Below, one piece after another: positions 22,312-34,466 of a DNA stretch of 64,000 bases. Both the position numbers and the translations under genes were made by a program. The notes under the pieces were generated by a model. The model saw only the letters and a list, made by a program, of their open reading frames with translations. It had not been told where the DNA came from and did no database searches. Positions within the stretch are counted from its first letter, which is position 1. The number at the start of each line of letters is the position of its first letter. Origin of the DNA: Capsicum annuum (taxonomy: Eukaryota; Streptophyta; Magnoliopsida; Solanales; Solanaceae); the NCBI RefSeq assembly GCF_002878395.1, contig NC_061115.1:55887034-55951033 (forward strand). The letters run 5' to 3'.

Positions 22312-25074
22312 TGTAACATCCTGTATTCAAGTACGTGTATTGGCGTATTCAAGTACGTGTATTGGTCTTATTTATATGGAATTAATTTTTTTTTTTATTT
22401 ATATCAAAATTTATCCGTCGATGGTTCCATGCGAAGGTTATTGAATAATCTTTCCAACGATATAGAGATTTCCAAAAATAGATAGGTTTTAGATATAATC
22501 GAGCATGTTCGAAACTATAAAATGGTGGCCGGGATATTTGGGAATAGTAAATGTGCAGGAAAATTTCCTGCAAACAAACTACTGAGGCCAGCCGAATTTT
22601 TGGGTCAACTTTGAACGATCATAAATCCCTTAATATAATGAACTCAGAGAGCTTCGACCTATGAAAAGAAATATATTTGAGTCTTCTTTCCAATACAAAT
22701 GGTTTAATCCAAATCCAATGTTTGAGTAAGGAGTTATACTCGTTTTACTTTAGCCTATCAAAACAGATTTTTAGGGTTAACTTCAAACGACCATAACTCT
22801 TTGTACAGGACAAACTGGGTGGCCTACTTTATATGTAATGAAATACCATTGAATTATCCTTCCAACAATACCAATTTTACCCAAATCCGATATCGGAGCA
22901 AAGAGTTATGGTCGATCTACTTTAGCTTATCAAAATAGTCCACCAAAGGACAGATTTGACATTATTTGAATTTTAAAGGCATTTTGGTCATTTCCTATTA
23001 TATTATGGACGGGAATATATGTATATATACATGTATATGAGTTCAAAAACTCATTTTCATCGTCAATTATTGAGGAAGAACAAACCCTAGCAAATTTGAC
23101 CTTTAAATTACTTTTGATTCAATCGTAGAAATTTCAAAGTAATTCGATAACTACGTTTGTCATCTCGAGAGCTTCGAACGACACCTATTATTTGTGCAAA
23201 CAGGATTGCATAATCAAGAGGTGAATTCTAAGGTATGAATATTGTTTGCCTTTGTTGTTTTCCATATGTATATGTGTGATAGAGGATTATATGTATTGGT
23301 TGTTATTGAAAGGTGATGGAAATAGGGTTATGGATTATTTTGTATGGTTTGGTTGTATTAAATTGTGGAAGGTGGTTATGGTAATTGGGTTATGGAAGGT
23401 GGATATGGTAATTGAGTTATGAAAGGTGGATATGGTGATATACTATTGAATTGATGATTATTTATGTCTATGGCTCAATTTGGTTTAATTAATTGGTTGG
23501 AAGGATAAATGAATTCAAACTTGATATTGGAGGATGTTGTATGAATATGCATGGCATGTAAATGTAATTGGAGTATAAACGGGTTAAAGTGACACCCTTT
23601 ATGGTGTAATTAAGGCTTACTACTTAACCACTAGTTTGGTGAATTCAAATAATTGAATTGTGACGTTTGGTTGCTAATACTAGATTGCTATATATGTTCA
23701 TTGTAGATAAGTAATCCGAAAAGATGGGACGTCCATTTGGGACTAGTATTAAAGGTTGATAGTCAGGTATGTAAAGCATACTCTATACCATATCTTTGGC
23801 ATGAAAGTGAACAATTGTTCTATTAAGAAAGTTTCCAAAGTTATTCAGTAACATGTGATCCATAATGATTTTGTATGATTTTCTACGTTATCAATGAACT
23901 TGTTTTCACCCTACAAGATGCCAAGACATTTCAATACTTACTTGTTTTCCAAATCTTACATGTTTATTGCACTAATGAATCTCAGAAGATATCCAGTTAC
24001 TCAAACAAGATCCATGTACTATTAATGACTCCAAAACGTTTCATTGATATACCAATAAGTTCCTACTTCATTGTTATGGAATTAATGATTCCAAAATACT
24101 TCATTGATGTGCCAATGAGTTCTTACTTCATTGTTATTGCATTGATGGTATATTTATATGTCTCTTAGTGATGTATCATTGTTTCAAAGTATCAAAAATG
24201 AGGTGGCGACCGAAATAACAATCTCAAAGATTAATTAAACTAAGTGATGGAAGTTCTCTCTTATCGGGTGGTATCCCAAGGGCATAAGACTATCATGGGT
24301 CGATCCCTATTTATGTGTTTATGGGTGGTATCCTAGGGGCATAAGCCTATCATGGGTTGATCCCAATTGATATGTATTGGAGGCAGCCTAATGGTCACAG
24401 TACAGTACAGTAATGATTACAAAGAGGATAAGAACGAAGGTAAAGTGATTGAATAAATACAATGTACAGGTTGTCACAAGTTCTAATAAGTATGGTCCAC
24501 TCCTATTATGATTTATTCACTTGTTTCTGATTTCTATTGAGCTCCTATATCATATGTGATTATCTACAACTTACATACTCGGTACATATTTCGTACTGAA
24601 GTCCCCCAGGGGGCCCTGTATTTCATGCTGCAGGCACAGGTACCTCAGCTCATACATTGCACAAGTAGGAGCCAGGATATCCAGCTGCTTTTGGTGATCT
24701 CCAGTTTGCTTTGGGGCTTTCCGTGTCATATCCAGTCACTTTTAATATTGTATAGAAGTTAGTTATATGGCGGGGTGTGTCCCAACCTTAGTTAAACTCT
24801 GTGTATTGTCTAGAGGCTTTGTAGACCTAATGTACAGTCAAGGTGGTATTTTTTTAATAGATGTGATGGCTCCAACGACCAAGTATTGTATATACATATA
24901 TATGTGTGCTCGATCTTATACAGGTGATTATTTCCTTTTATATGCGATATGATGCTGTCCAAATTTTAGGTTGTCATAGTGTTACGCATGAGAAGTATAT
25001 GGTTATGAGTTGGTTCTCCCGGGCCTCCTCGGTTATGGGTGCCAGTCCGCCCCAATAGGATTTGAGGCGTGACA
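22312..25074 (+). repeat. 5' LTR of the chromovirus
   Basis: It starts TGTAACATCC and ends GCGTGACA. It differs from the 3' LTR by two small tandem duplications: the 'gtattcaagtacgtgtattgg' unit at 22,323-22,365, and a ~30-bp unit around 'ggtggatatggtaattgagttatg' near 23,400. Both LTRs share internal tandem pairs of about 62 bp (24,020-24,145 and 24,255-24,365). A TATA-rich stretch at about 23,015-23,040 ahead of 'gttcaaaaactc' is a candidate promoter. Confidence 0.95.
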
Positions 25075-25078
25075 AAAG

Positions 25079-25089
25079 TGGTATCAGAG
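25079..25089 (+). other. Primer-binding site (initiator tRNA-Met)
   Basis: TGGTATCAGAG four bases after the 5' LTR, complementary to the 3' end of initiator tRNA-Met, the standard primer of plant gypsy elements. Confidence 0.9.
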
Positions 25090-25266
25090 AAGTTCGTCCT
25101 AGTGAGTCTACAAAGCCGTGTCTATGTAGAATCTTGTTTATCGGTGTGTCATATGGACATTTAGGAATGGTTTTTTTTCTTCATATCTTAGATCGTGCGA
25201 TAGAGCTTATATTGTATATGAAGTCATAGTTGACCACTGAATCCATTTATTTCTCTTATTATAGTA

Positions 25267-26604
25267 ATGATGCCGATTATCAGAAGCAAGAATACCAGTA
25301 AGCAAGTAGATGTGGCTGCCAGAGAGGGGACTAGTAAGTAATCCACTATACCAGCTAATCAAAGTAAGGCTCCAGCTGAGCATGCATCAGAAATTTCTTT
25401 CACTCCGGAAGAAATAAGGGGGAGGAGAACTATATACCCAGAGCCACCTATTAATGCTGCTGATCAAGATCTTAAAAATGCAGTGCAACTTTTGACTCGT
25501 ATAGTTGCTGGGCAAGCTCAAGGGAAAGCCATTCCTACCACGGGTCCTAGTGGTACAGATAGGGTGGCTAGCCTTCAAACACAGGATTTTCTTAAGATGG
25601 ATCCTCACACTTTTATTATATCATATTTTAACAAGGACCCACAGGACTTTATTGATCAAATTCAAAGGGCCTTAGATGTTATGCATATAACGGGTAGAGA
25701 GACAGTGGAGTTAGCGACGTCTAGATTTAAAGGGGAGGCTATATATTGGTACGAGGACTAGAAATAATCTAGGGGTATTGATGTACCCCCAGCACTTAGA
25801 AAGAGTTCAAAGAGGCATTTCTTGATCATTATCTTCCATTCGAGATTCGTCAGGCCCGTGCAGATCAGTTTTTAAATCTTTGTCAGGGGAATATGAGCAT
25901 GAGGAAGTACAGTCTCTGACTTAATTCCTTGTCGCGATATGCTCCTAATATTGTAGCTACTATGGATGACAGAGTTCATTAATATATGGATAGGCTGGAT
26001 CCATATTTGGTTAGAGATTGTACTATTGCCGCTTTGAACAAAGATATGGACATAGAGAGGATCCAAGCTTTTGCACAGAAAATAGAAGATCATAGGCAGA
26101 GGATAAGAACACAGGAATTAGAAAGAGGATATTCCAAGAGGGCCAGATCTACAAGGCAGTTTATGGCATCCCAAGGAGGGTTCAGACCACAGATTTCTTC
26201 TAGAACACCTAGGCCATTATCTTTTTATTCTGTAGCTAGTGCCTTACCACAGTTCCAAGGGTCCATAGGAAATCAATTTGGACACAGAAGTAAGAGTCAG
26301 AGTTAGCGGACACTGGGGTACCAAGGGCAAGGGAATATGAGCCAATCGATACCTCCTCGAGAGCCATGCAATAAATTTGGAAGGTATCATTTGGGCGCAT
26401 GTCGTCTGGGGACCAATGTTTGATTTTGGTGCGATATGTCAGGGCATATGATGAGAGAATGCCCATGAAGAGGCATAGGGGGTATGACATGACCTACGGG
26501 GTTATTTATTACATCATCATCATCGATACCGTATTCAGGAAGGAGTGCACAACCAATGGGTTGTGCTAGAGGTAATAGAGGAGCCACGAGTTCTAGCGAG
26601 ACTT
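25267..26604 (+). pseudogene. gag of the chromovirus (broken)
   Basis: Nucleocapsid/capsid region. It starts ATGATGCCG at 25,267. Recognisable capsid text includes DPQDFIDQIQRALDVM, the ELATSRFKGEA.YWYED block (25,640-25,758) and a later MDRLDPYLVRD block. The CCHC knuckle lies at about 26,364-26,460 (C-K-G-H-C, then a stop where the next Cys-Phe is expected, then CDMSGHMMRECP). Stops: TAA at 25,339, TAG at 25,759 (in place of a Trp codon) and others. Gag would package the RNA and form the particle; this copy cannot make it. Confidence 0.88.
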
Positions 26605-29600
26605 AAAATCGTACGTATGCTCTAGCGGATCGACATAATTTAGAGGCTTTCCTAGATGTGGTTATGGGTACGTTGTCTATCTTTTCATTCGATGTATATG
26701 CCTTAATTAATCCCAGTTCTACATTATCTTATATTACTCCATTGGTTGCTGGAAAGTTCGAAAGAATACTCGAACTGTTAGTTAAGCCATTTGAAGTGTC
26801 CATACCGATTGGGGAATCTATTATAGCTAGAAGGGTTTACCGAAACTGCATAGTAACTATTTGTGGTCGTGCTATGATGGCTGATCTTGTGGAGTTAGAA
26901 ATGGTAGATTTTGATGTTATAATGGGTATGGACTGGTTGGCATCTTGTTATGCCACAATTGATTGCTACACAAAAAAGGTATATTTCCATTTTCCAAATG
27001 AATCAGTCCTTGAATGGAAAGGTGAAATTGGCGCCCCAAGAGGTAGATTTATTTCTTATTTTAAGGCAAGAAGAATGATTTCCAAGGGATACATATATCA
27101 TTTAGTTAGAGTAAGAGATACAGAAGCGGAGCCACCAAATCTTCACGCTGTTCCGGTGGTAAATGAATTTTCTGATGTATTTCCTGAAGATCTTCCAGGT
27201 TTGTCTCCTGAACGAGAAGTAGAGTTTGGTATTAATGTAATACCAGGCACCCAACCAATCTCCATTCCTCCGTATAGAATGGCCCCATGAGAATTATGAG
27301 AATTGAAAGAGCAATTGAAATATTTGTTAGAGAAGGATTCATAAGGCCTAGTATGTCCCCATGGGGAGCACCAGTGTTATTTGTGCAAAAAAAAATGGCT
27401 CATTGAGGATGTGTATTGATTATTGGCAATTGAATAAGGTGACTATTAAGATTAAATATCCTCTCCCAAGAATTGATGATTTATTTGATCAGTTACAGGG
27501 TTCCAAGTGCTTTTCTAAGATTGATTTGAGGTTAGGTTACCACCAAGTGAGGGTCAAAGAGAAGGATATACCCAAGAAAGCTTTCCAAACATGGTATGGT
27601 CATTATGAGTTTCTAGTTATGTCATTTGGGATAACAAATCCACCCGCAACTTTTATGGATTTTATGAATAGGGTGTTTAAGTCATTCCTAGATGTATTTG
27701 TGATAGTTTTTAGAGATGATATTCTAGTTTATTCTAGATCAGAAGAGGACCATGCCAATCACTTACGACAGGAATTGCAGACTTTTCGTGATTGTAAGCT
27801 TTATGTAAAGTTCTCTAAATGTGTGTTTTGGTTAAAGTCGGTGACATTTTTGGGTCATATTGTATCTAGTGAAGGGATAAAGGTTGATGCTCAAAATATA
27901 AAAGTTGTGAAGAACTGGCCAAGGCCCACAACGCTTACGGAGATCGTAGTTTTCTCGGGTTGGCCGGTTATTATAGAAGGTTTGTTGAAGGTTTTTCTTC
28001 CATTTCAGCACCCTTAACCAAGCCAACCCATAAAGCATCCAAATTCCAATGGAATGATGCCTGTGAAAGGAGTTTTCAAGATTTAAAGAACAAGTTGATT
28101 TCTACACCCGTGTTGGTACTTCTAGAAGGCACCAAAGGGTATACAGTATATTGTGATGCTTCCAGAATTGGTTTAGAATGTGTATTGATGCAGCATGGTA
28201 AGGTAATAGCATATGCTTCTAGACAATTGCAGCCATATGAGAAAAATTATCCTACACACGATCTTAAGCTGACAGTAGTTATTTTTGCTTTAAATATATG
28301 ACGCCACTACTTATATGGGGTTCATGTTGATATATATACTGACCATAAGAGCTTGCAATATATTTTTAATCAGAAGGATCTAAATTTAAGGCTACAGAGA
28401 TGGCTTGAACTATTAAAGGACTACAATGTTGATATCTTGTACCATCCAAGGAAAGCAAATGTGGTAGCTGATGCGTTGAGTCATAAGGATATGATGGAGC
28501 CTATAGAAAGGCAAGGGATGATTAAAGATATTCACCAATTAGCTAGTTTGGGAGTTCGCCTTCTTGAAACTCCAAATAAAGAGCTTATCATACATAATGC
28601 TGCGGAATCTTTATTAGTAGCTGAAGTGAAAGAGAAGCAATATGTAGATCCTATTTTATTACAACTTAAGGAGAACGTTCAGAGTGGTACAACCAAGGTA
28701 TTTGAGCTTACGCAAGAAGGAGTACTTCAGTGTCAAAACTGATTGTGTGTACTGGATGTAGATGGGCCAAGAAAGAAGATTATGAAAGAGGCACATTGTT
28801 CAAGGTATTCCATTTATCCGGGATCAACCAAAATGTATCATGATTTAAAAGATATGTATTGGTGGAATGACATGAAGAAGAGCATTGCAGAATTTGTAGC
28901 TGAATGTCCAAATTGTCAATGAGTTAAAGTTGAGCACCAAAAACCCAGAGGTTATATGCAATGCATTGATCTTCCAAGCTGGAAGTGGGACATGATCAAC
29001 ATGAATTTCATTATTGGTTTGCCTCGTACATCCTGGATGTTTGATTCTATATGGGTGATTGTTGATAGGCTTACCAAATCCGCACATTTCCTACCAATTA
29101 GGACCACTTACACAGTTGAAGAGTATGTGAAGTTGTACATTAAAGAGATAGTCTGATTACATAGAGTGCCAATCTCTATTATATCAAATCGGGGAACCCA
29201 ATTTACCGCAAACTTTTGGAAGTCTTTTCAGAGGTGTTGGGAACATAAGTGAAGTTGAGTACAACTTTTCACCCTCAAACAGATGGACAAGTAGAACGTA
29301 CCATCCAAACACTTGAAGATATGCTACGAGATTGTGTAATAGATTTTAAAGGCAACTGGGATGATCATTTACCTCTTATTGAGTTTGCCTACAATAATAG
29401 CTATCATTCAAGTATCAAAATGCACCATATGAAGCTTTATATGGAAGAAAGTGTAGATCACCAATAGGATGGTTCAAAGTGGGTGAAACTCTTTTGTTCA
29501 GACCGGATCTTGTTTATCAAGCCATAGAGAAGGTTAAAGTAATTCAGCAATGACTGAAAACAGCCCAAAGTCAACACAAGTCATATGCGGATAGTAGAAG

Positions 29601-30065
29601 AAGAGGGCTAGAGTTTTCTATAGGTGATTGGGTATTTTTAAAGGTATCACCAATGAAAGGGGTAATGAGATTTGGCAAGAAAGGGAAGTTGAGTCTACGT
29701 TATATAGGCCCGTATAAGATCACTCGAAGGTTTAGACAAGTTGCATATGAATTAGAGCTACCCCAAGAGCTCTCATCAGTACATCGGTATTTCATGTGTC
29801 AATGCTTCAAAAGTGCATCGGAGATCCATCACATATCACTTCTACTAAGGATGTGCAAGTTGTGGAAGATCTTACCTATGAGGAAGTGCCTATTGCTATT
29901 CTATATCGCCAAGTTAAGAAGATGAGAAATAAAGAGATAGCATCTGTGAAAGTACGTTGGAGAAATCGTCAAAGGGAAGAGATTACATGGGAAACTGAGG
30001 AAGCAATGAAATCGAAGTACCTCATTTGTTCAAAGATGAAGAGAAAGTTCAAGAAACGGAGTTAA
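26605..30065 (+). pseudogene. pol of the chromovirus: PR-RT-RNase H-integrase-tail (broken)
   Basis: Protease at about 26,660-26,960, with the catalytic D-x-G changed to N-P-S in ALINPSSTLSY. Reverse transcriptase at about 27,290-27,950 ([20 protein letters not shown]; active site FRDD instead of F/Y-x-DD). RNase H at 27,960-28,480 ([15 protein letters not shown]). Integrase zinc domain at about 28,790-28,925 and catalytic core at 28,990-29,470 ([12 protein letters not shown]). C-terminal tail to 30,065 with a chromodomain-like 'VKVRWRNRQREEITWE'. Breaks include TGA near 27,288, a 1-bp loss near 27,945, TGA near 28,300, a stop in the integrase zinc domain near 28,920 and a stop near 29,155. 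Order and text are diagnostic of Ty3/gypsy. Confidence 0.92.
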
Positions 30066-30190
30066 AACATTAACAAGTAAGTTTTTTTTATATATGCATA
30101 GTATTTATGTGATGATGTGAATATTAATGATGGACTTAAACTTGTTTCGGTTGAATAACTACGCTAACATTCAAGGACGAATGTCCTAAA

Positions 30191-30201
30191 TGGGGGAAGG
30201 A
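30191..30201 (+). other. Polypurine tract
   Basis: TGGGGGAAGGA directly before the 3' LTR start TGTAACA, the plus-strand priming site of the chromovirus. Confidence 0.88.
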
Positions 30202-32924
30202 TGTAACACCCCATATTCAAGTACGTGTATTGGTCTTATTTATATGAAATTAATTTTTTTATTTTCTTTATACCAGAATTTGCCCGTCGATGGTTCCATA
30301 CGAAGGCTATTGAATAAGCTTTCTAGCGATATAAAGATTTCCAAAAATGGATAGGTTTCGAATATAATCGAGCACGTTCAAAACTATAAAATGGTGGTCG
30401 GGATATTTGGGAATAGTAAATGTGCAGGAAAATTTCCTGCACACAAACTACTGAGGCCAGCCGAATTTTTGGGTAAACTTCGAACGATCATAACTCCCTT
30501 AATATAATAAGCTGGGAGAGATGTGACCTATGAAAAGAAATATCTTTGAGTCTTCTTTTCTTTCCAATTCAATTGGTTTCATCCAAATTCAACGTCTGAG
30601 TAAGGAGTTATACTCGTTTTACTTCAGCCAATCAAAACAAATTTTTAGAGTCAACTTTAAATGGCCATAACTCCTTGTACAGGACGAACTGGGTGACCTA
30701 CTTTATATGAAATGAAATACCTTTGAATTATCCTTCCAACGATACCAATTTCGCCCAAATCCTATATCGGATCAAGGAGTTATGATCGATCTACTTTAGC
30801 TTATCAAAACAGTCTACCAAAGGACAGATTTGACATTATTTGAATTTTAAAGGCATTTTGGTCATTTCCTATTATATTATGGAAGCGAATATGTGTATAT
30901 ATACATGTATATGAGTTCAAAAACTCATTTTCATCATCAATCATTGAGGAAGAACAAACCCTATCCAAATTTGACCTTTAAATTACTTTTGATTCAATCG
31001 TAGAAATTCCTAAGTAATTTGATAACTGCGTTTGTCATCTCAAGAGCTTCGAACGGCACCTATTATTTATGCGAACAGGATTGCATAATCAAGAGGTGAA
31101 TTATAAGGTATGAATATTGTTTGCCTTTGTTGTTTTCCATATGTATATGTGTGATAGAGAATTATATGTACTGGTTGTTATTGAAAGGTGATGGAAATAT
31201 GGTTATGGACTATTTTGCATGGTTTGGTTGTATTAAATTGTGGAAGGTGGTTATGGTAATTGGGTTATGGAAGGTGGATATGGTGATATACTATTGAATT
31301 GATGATTATTTATGTCTATGGCTCAATTTGGTTTAATGGATTGGTTGGAAGGATAAATGAATCCAAACTTGATATTAGAGAATGTTGTATGAATATGCAT
31401 GGCATGTGAATGTAATTAGAGTATAAGAGGGTGAAAGTGACACCCTTTATGGTGTAATTAAGGCTTACTACTTAACCACTAGTTTGGTGAATTCAAATAA
31501 TTTAATTATGACGTTTGGTTGCTAATACTAGATTGCTATATATGTTCATTGTAGATAAGTAATCCGAAAAGACGGGAAGTCCATTTGGGACTAGTATTGA
31601 AGGTTGACAGTCAGGTATATAAAGCATACTCTATACCATATCTTTGGCATGAAAGTGAACAATTGTTCTATTAAGAAAGTTCCAAAGTTATTCAGTAACA
31701 TATGATCCATAATGGTTTTGTATGATGTCCTACGTTACCAATGAACTTGTTTCCACCCTACAAGATGTCAAGACATTCCAATACTTACTTGTTTTCCAAA
31801 TCTTACCTATTTATTGCATTAATAAATGTTAGAAGGTATCCAGTTACTCAAACAAGATCCATGTGCTATTAATGACTCCAAAATGTTTCATTGATATACC
31901 AATAAGTTTCTATTTCATTGTTATGGAATTAATGATTCCAAAATACTTCATTGATGTGCCAATGAGTTCTTACTTCATTGTTATTGCATTGATGGTCTAT
32001 TTATATGTCTCTTAATGATGTATCATTGTTCAAAGTATCAAAAATGAGGTGGCGACCGAAATAATAATCTCAAAGGTTAATTGAACTAAGTGATGGAAGT
32101 TCTCTCTTATCGGGTGGTATCCCAGGGGCATAAGCCTATCATGGGTCAATCCCTATTTATGTGTTTATGGGTGGTATCCCAGGGGCATAAGCCTATCATG
32201 GGTCGATCCCAGTTGATATGTACTGGAGGCAGCCTAATGGTCACAGTACTGTACAGTAATGATTACAAAGATGATAAGAACAAAGGTAAAGTGATTTAAT
32301 AAATACAATGTACAGGTTGTCACAAGTTCTAATAAGTGTGGTCCACTCCTATTACAATTTATTCACTTATTTCTGATTTCTATTGAGCTCCTATATCATA
32401 TGTGATTATCTACAACTTTACATACTCAGTACATATTTTGTACTGATGTCCCCCACAGGGGACCTGCATTTCATGCTGCAAGCACAGGTACCTCAGCTCA
32501 TACACCGCACAAGTAAGAGCCAGGATATCCAGCTGCTTTTGGTGAGCTCCAGTTTGCTTTGGGGCTTTTCGTGTCATATCCAATCACTTTTGGTATTGTA
32601 TAGAAGTTAGTTATATGGCGGGGTGTGTCCCGACCTTAGTTAAACTCTGTGTATTGTCTAGAGGCTTTGTAGACCTAATGTACAGTCAAAGTGATGTTTT
32701 TTTAATAGACGTAATGGCTCCAACGGCAAAGTATTGTATATACATATATATGTGTGTGCTCGAGCTTATACAGGTGATTATTTTCTTTTATATACGACAT
32801 GATGCTGTTCGAATTTTGGGTTGTCATAGAGGTATGCATGAGAAGTATAAGGTTATGAGCTGGTTCTCCCGGGCCTCCTCGGTTACGGATGTCAATCCAC
32901 CCCAATAGGATTTGAGCCGTGACA
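30202..32924 (+). repeat. 3' LTR of the chromovirus
   Basis: Direct repeat of 22,312-25,074, starting TGTAACACCC and ending GCCGTGACA, followed by the TSD TGTCT and the resumed MULE A terminus. Confidence 0.95.
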
Positions 32925-32976
32925 TGTCTATACGGGAAAAGTGAAATAGTTCAGGGGTCTGTATATGTATTTAGCC
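32925..32976. repeat. Right TIR of MULE A, outer tip
   Basis: After the TSD the TIR continues 'atacgggaaaagtgaaatag', 'ttcaggggtctg' and 'tatatgtatttagcc', ending at 32,976 against CATA microsatellite. It is the outward part missing at 22,311. Confidence 0.88.
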
Positions 32977-33189
32977 ATATACATACATACATGCATACAT
33001 ATATGGCTAAATACATATACAGACCCCTTAACTATTCGACTTTTCCCGCATAGACACCTCAACTAAGCCATGTACCTTTTGAATCTTTTACTCCTTCACA
33101 GAATGTGTCAATTGAGTCCAATTGCTGATGTGGCGCTGACATGGCGTGACATGTGTAATGCATTCGCTCAAGGGAGAGTGAGACACCAT

Positions 33190-33550
33190 AATTAATTTAA
33201 AATAATTAAACAAACAAATATCAACCAATAAAAAATACTTTAAAAGAATTTTTTTTAAAAAAAGAAAAAATAACCATTATCTTCTTCTCCATATCTTCTC
33301 TCCATCAATGGCTTCTATAAAAACCATTCACTTATAAATTGAGTGAGAAACCACAATTAATCAACATAATTAAACATTAAAAACCATCAACCAATAAAAA
33401 AAATACATTATAAAGAAATTAAAAAAAAATAGCCATCATCTTCTTCTCCATATCTTTTTCTCCATTAATGATTTCTTTAAAAATCAATTATATATAAATT
33501 GAGTGAGAAACCATAATTAATGGCTTCTCCGTATCTTCTTCTCCATTAAT
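33190..33550. repeat. ~150-bp tandem repeats inside element C
   Basis: Units share 'gtgagaaaccataattaat', 'caaccaataaaaaatac', 'catcatcttcttctccatat' and 'ctccattaatg'. Three diverged, partly shortened copies. Confidence 0.7.
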
Positions 33551-33634
33551 GAATTTTTAAAAAAACACATTGAAGAAATAAAAAAAAAAACAAGATACAA
33601 TTTTTTTTTTACTTTCTGTGTTCAATCCGCAAAG

Positions 33635-33862
33635 AGGGCTGGGGGGAAGGGGGTTGTTCAATCGATGAAGGGGGTGGTAGTGTTTCGAAGAGAAAAGCTG
33701 TTGGGGGTGGGGAAGGGGGATGGAGGGAGGGGTTCGTGTTTGGAAGAGAAGGAATACGGGGGAAGGGGGCTGGGGGGAGGGGTGTTTTGAAGAGAAGGGA
33801 TACAAGGGTAGAGAAGGGGGCTGGGGGGGAGGGGGTGGGAAGAGAAGGGCCGGGAGGGGGGA
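33635..33862 (+). repeat. G-rich purine tract inside element C
   Basis: About 230 bp with many runs of 3-7 G and GA-rich linkers such as 'gaagagaaggga', reiterated about five times with a loose ~50-bp period. There is enough spaced G-run to form G-quadruplexes on the plus strand. It stands out sharply from the surrounding AT-rich DNA. Confidence 0.85.
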
Positions 33863-34143
33863 GATTTATTAGTTTATTTATTTTTAATTTAAATTTAATT
33901 TTATTAAAAATTTATTTTTATAATTATTTTAAATTAAAATACCATGTGTCGTTATTTAATTCGTTACTTCGCCACATCATCAGCGTGTGTATTACACGCA
34001 TTTTATATTTTTTGCCACGTCAGCAAATTGAGCTCAATTGAAACCATTTGTGAAGGAGTAAAGGGTTCAATAGGTACCTGACTTAATTGAGGTGCCTATA
34101 CAGGAAAAGTGAAATAGTTCAGGGGCCTATATATGTATCCGTC

Positions 34144-34167
34144 TCTATATATATATACATACATACA

Positions 34168-34205
<38 letters not shown>

Positions 34206-34388
34206 CATACATACATATATATACACATACATACATACATATGTATATATATACATACATATATACATATATATATATATGTATGTTATGTATATATATA
34301 CATACATATATACATATATATATATATGTATATAAACATACATACATACATATATATATATATATACATACATACATACATACATATG

Positions 34389-34438
<50 letters not shown>

Positions 34439-34466
34439 CATATATACATACATACATATATATATA
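34144..34466. repeat. TA / CATA compound microsatellite, ~320 bp
   Basis: Alternating (TA)n and (CATA)n tracts between the right end of element C and the left TIR of element B. The long Tyr/Ile/Val/Met/Cys reading frames on both strands here only reflect the repeat. Confidence 0.97.

Larger units (their letters stand above)
22312..32924 (+). mobile_element. Ty3/gypsy (Tekay/Del-like chromovirus) retrotransposon, complete but dead
   Basis: LTRs at 22,312-25,074 (2,763 bp) and 30,202-32,924 (2,723 bp), both starting TGTAACA and ending TGACA, with a PBS, gag, pol (PR-RT-RH-INT order) and a polypurine tract between. A 5-bp TSD, TGTCT, lies at 22,307-22,311 and 32,925-32,929 inside the TIR of MULE A. 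Sampled LTR stretches look about 90-95% identical by eye, so the insertion is not recent. The pol order and the C-terminal 'AIL.RQV...VKVRWRN...EEITWE' tail fit the Tekay/Del clade. Confidence 0.95.
16665..32976 (-). mobile_element. MULE copy A: two-gene Mutator-like element, split by a retrotransposon
   Basis: TIRs of about 130 bp lie at the left end (from 16,665) and right end (about 22,190-22,311, resuming at 32,930 and ending at 32,976). The terminal bases GACGGAATAAATATAC and GGCTAAATACATATAC face outwards. The 9 bp on either side are both ATATACATA (16,656-16,664 and 32,977-32,985), as expected for a Mutator-type TSD, although they lie in microsatellite. Removing the 10.6-kb LTR element gives a MULE of about 5.7 kb. 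It holds a transposase gene on the minus strand and a GRF zinc-finger/membrane gene on the plus strand, transcribed towards each other. Copy B at 34,824-40,164 has the same content in the opposite orientation. Confidence 0.88.
33005..34143. mobile_element. MULE element C: non-autonomous relative of A and B, 1.14 kb
   Basis: Its TIRs are of the same family as A and B. The left starts GGCTAAATACATATAC (33,005) with 'cttttcccgcatagacacctc'. The right ends with 'gaggtgcctatacaggaaaa', 'gttcaggggcctat' and 'gtatccgtc' (34,143). The core has three diverged ~150-bp tandem units (about 33,190-33,550), then a purine/G-rich block (33,635-33,862). There is no transposase. It could be mobilised by the A/B transposase. 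The flanking 9 bp (TACATATAT, TCTATATAT) match at 7 of 9 positions inside microsatellite, so the TSD is only suggestive. Confidence 0.82.

Noticed and set aside
33557..34041. Pro-rich and Gly-rich frames across element C
   Set aside because: Both are translations of the G-rich purine tract in opposite senses; no conserved domain.
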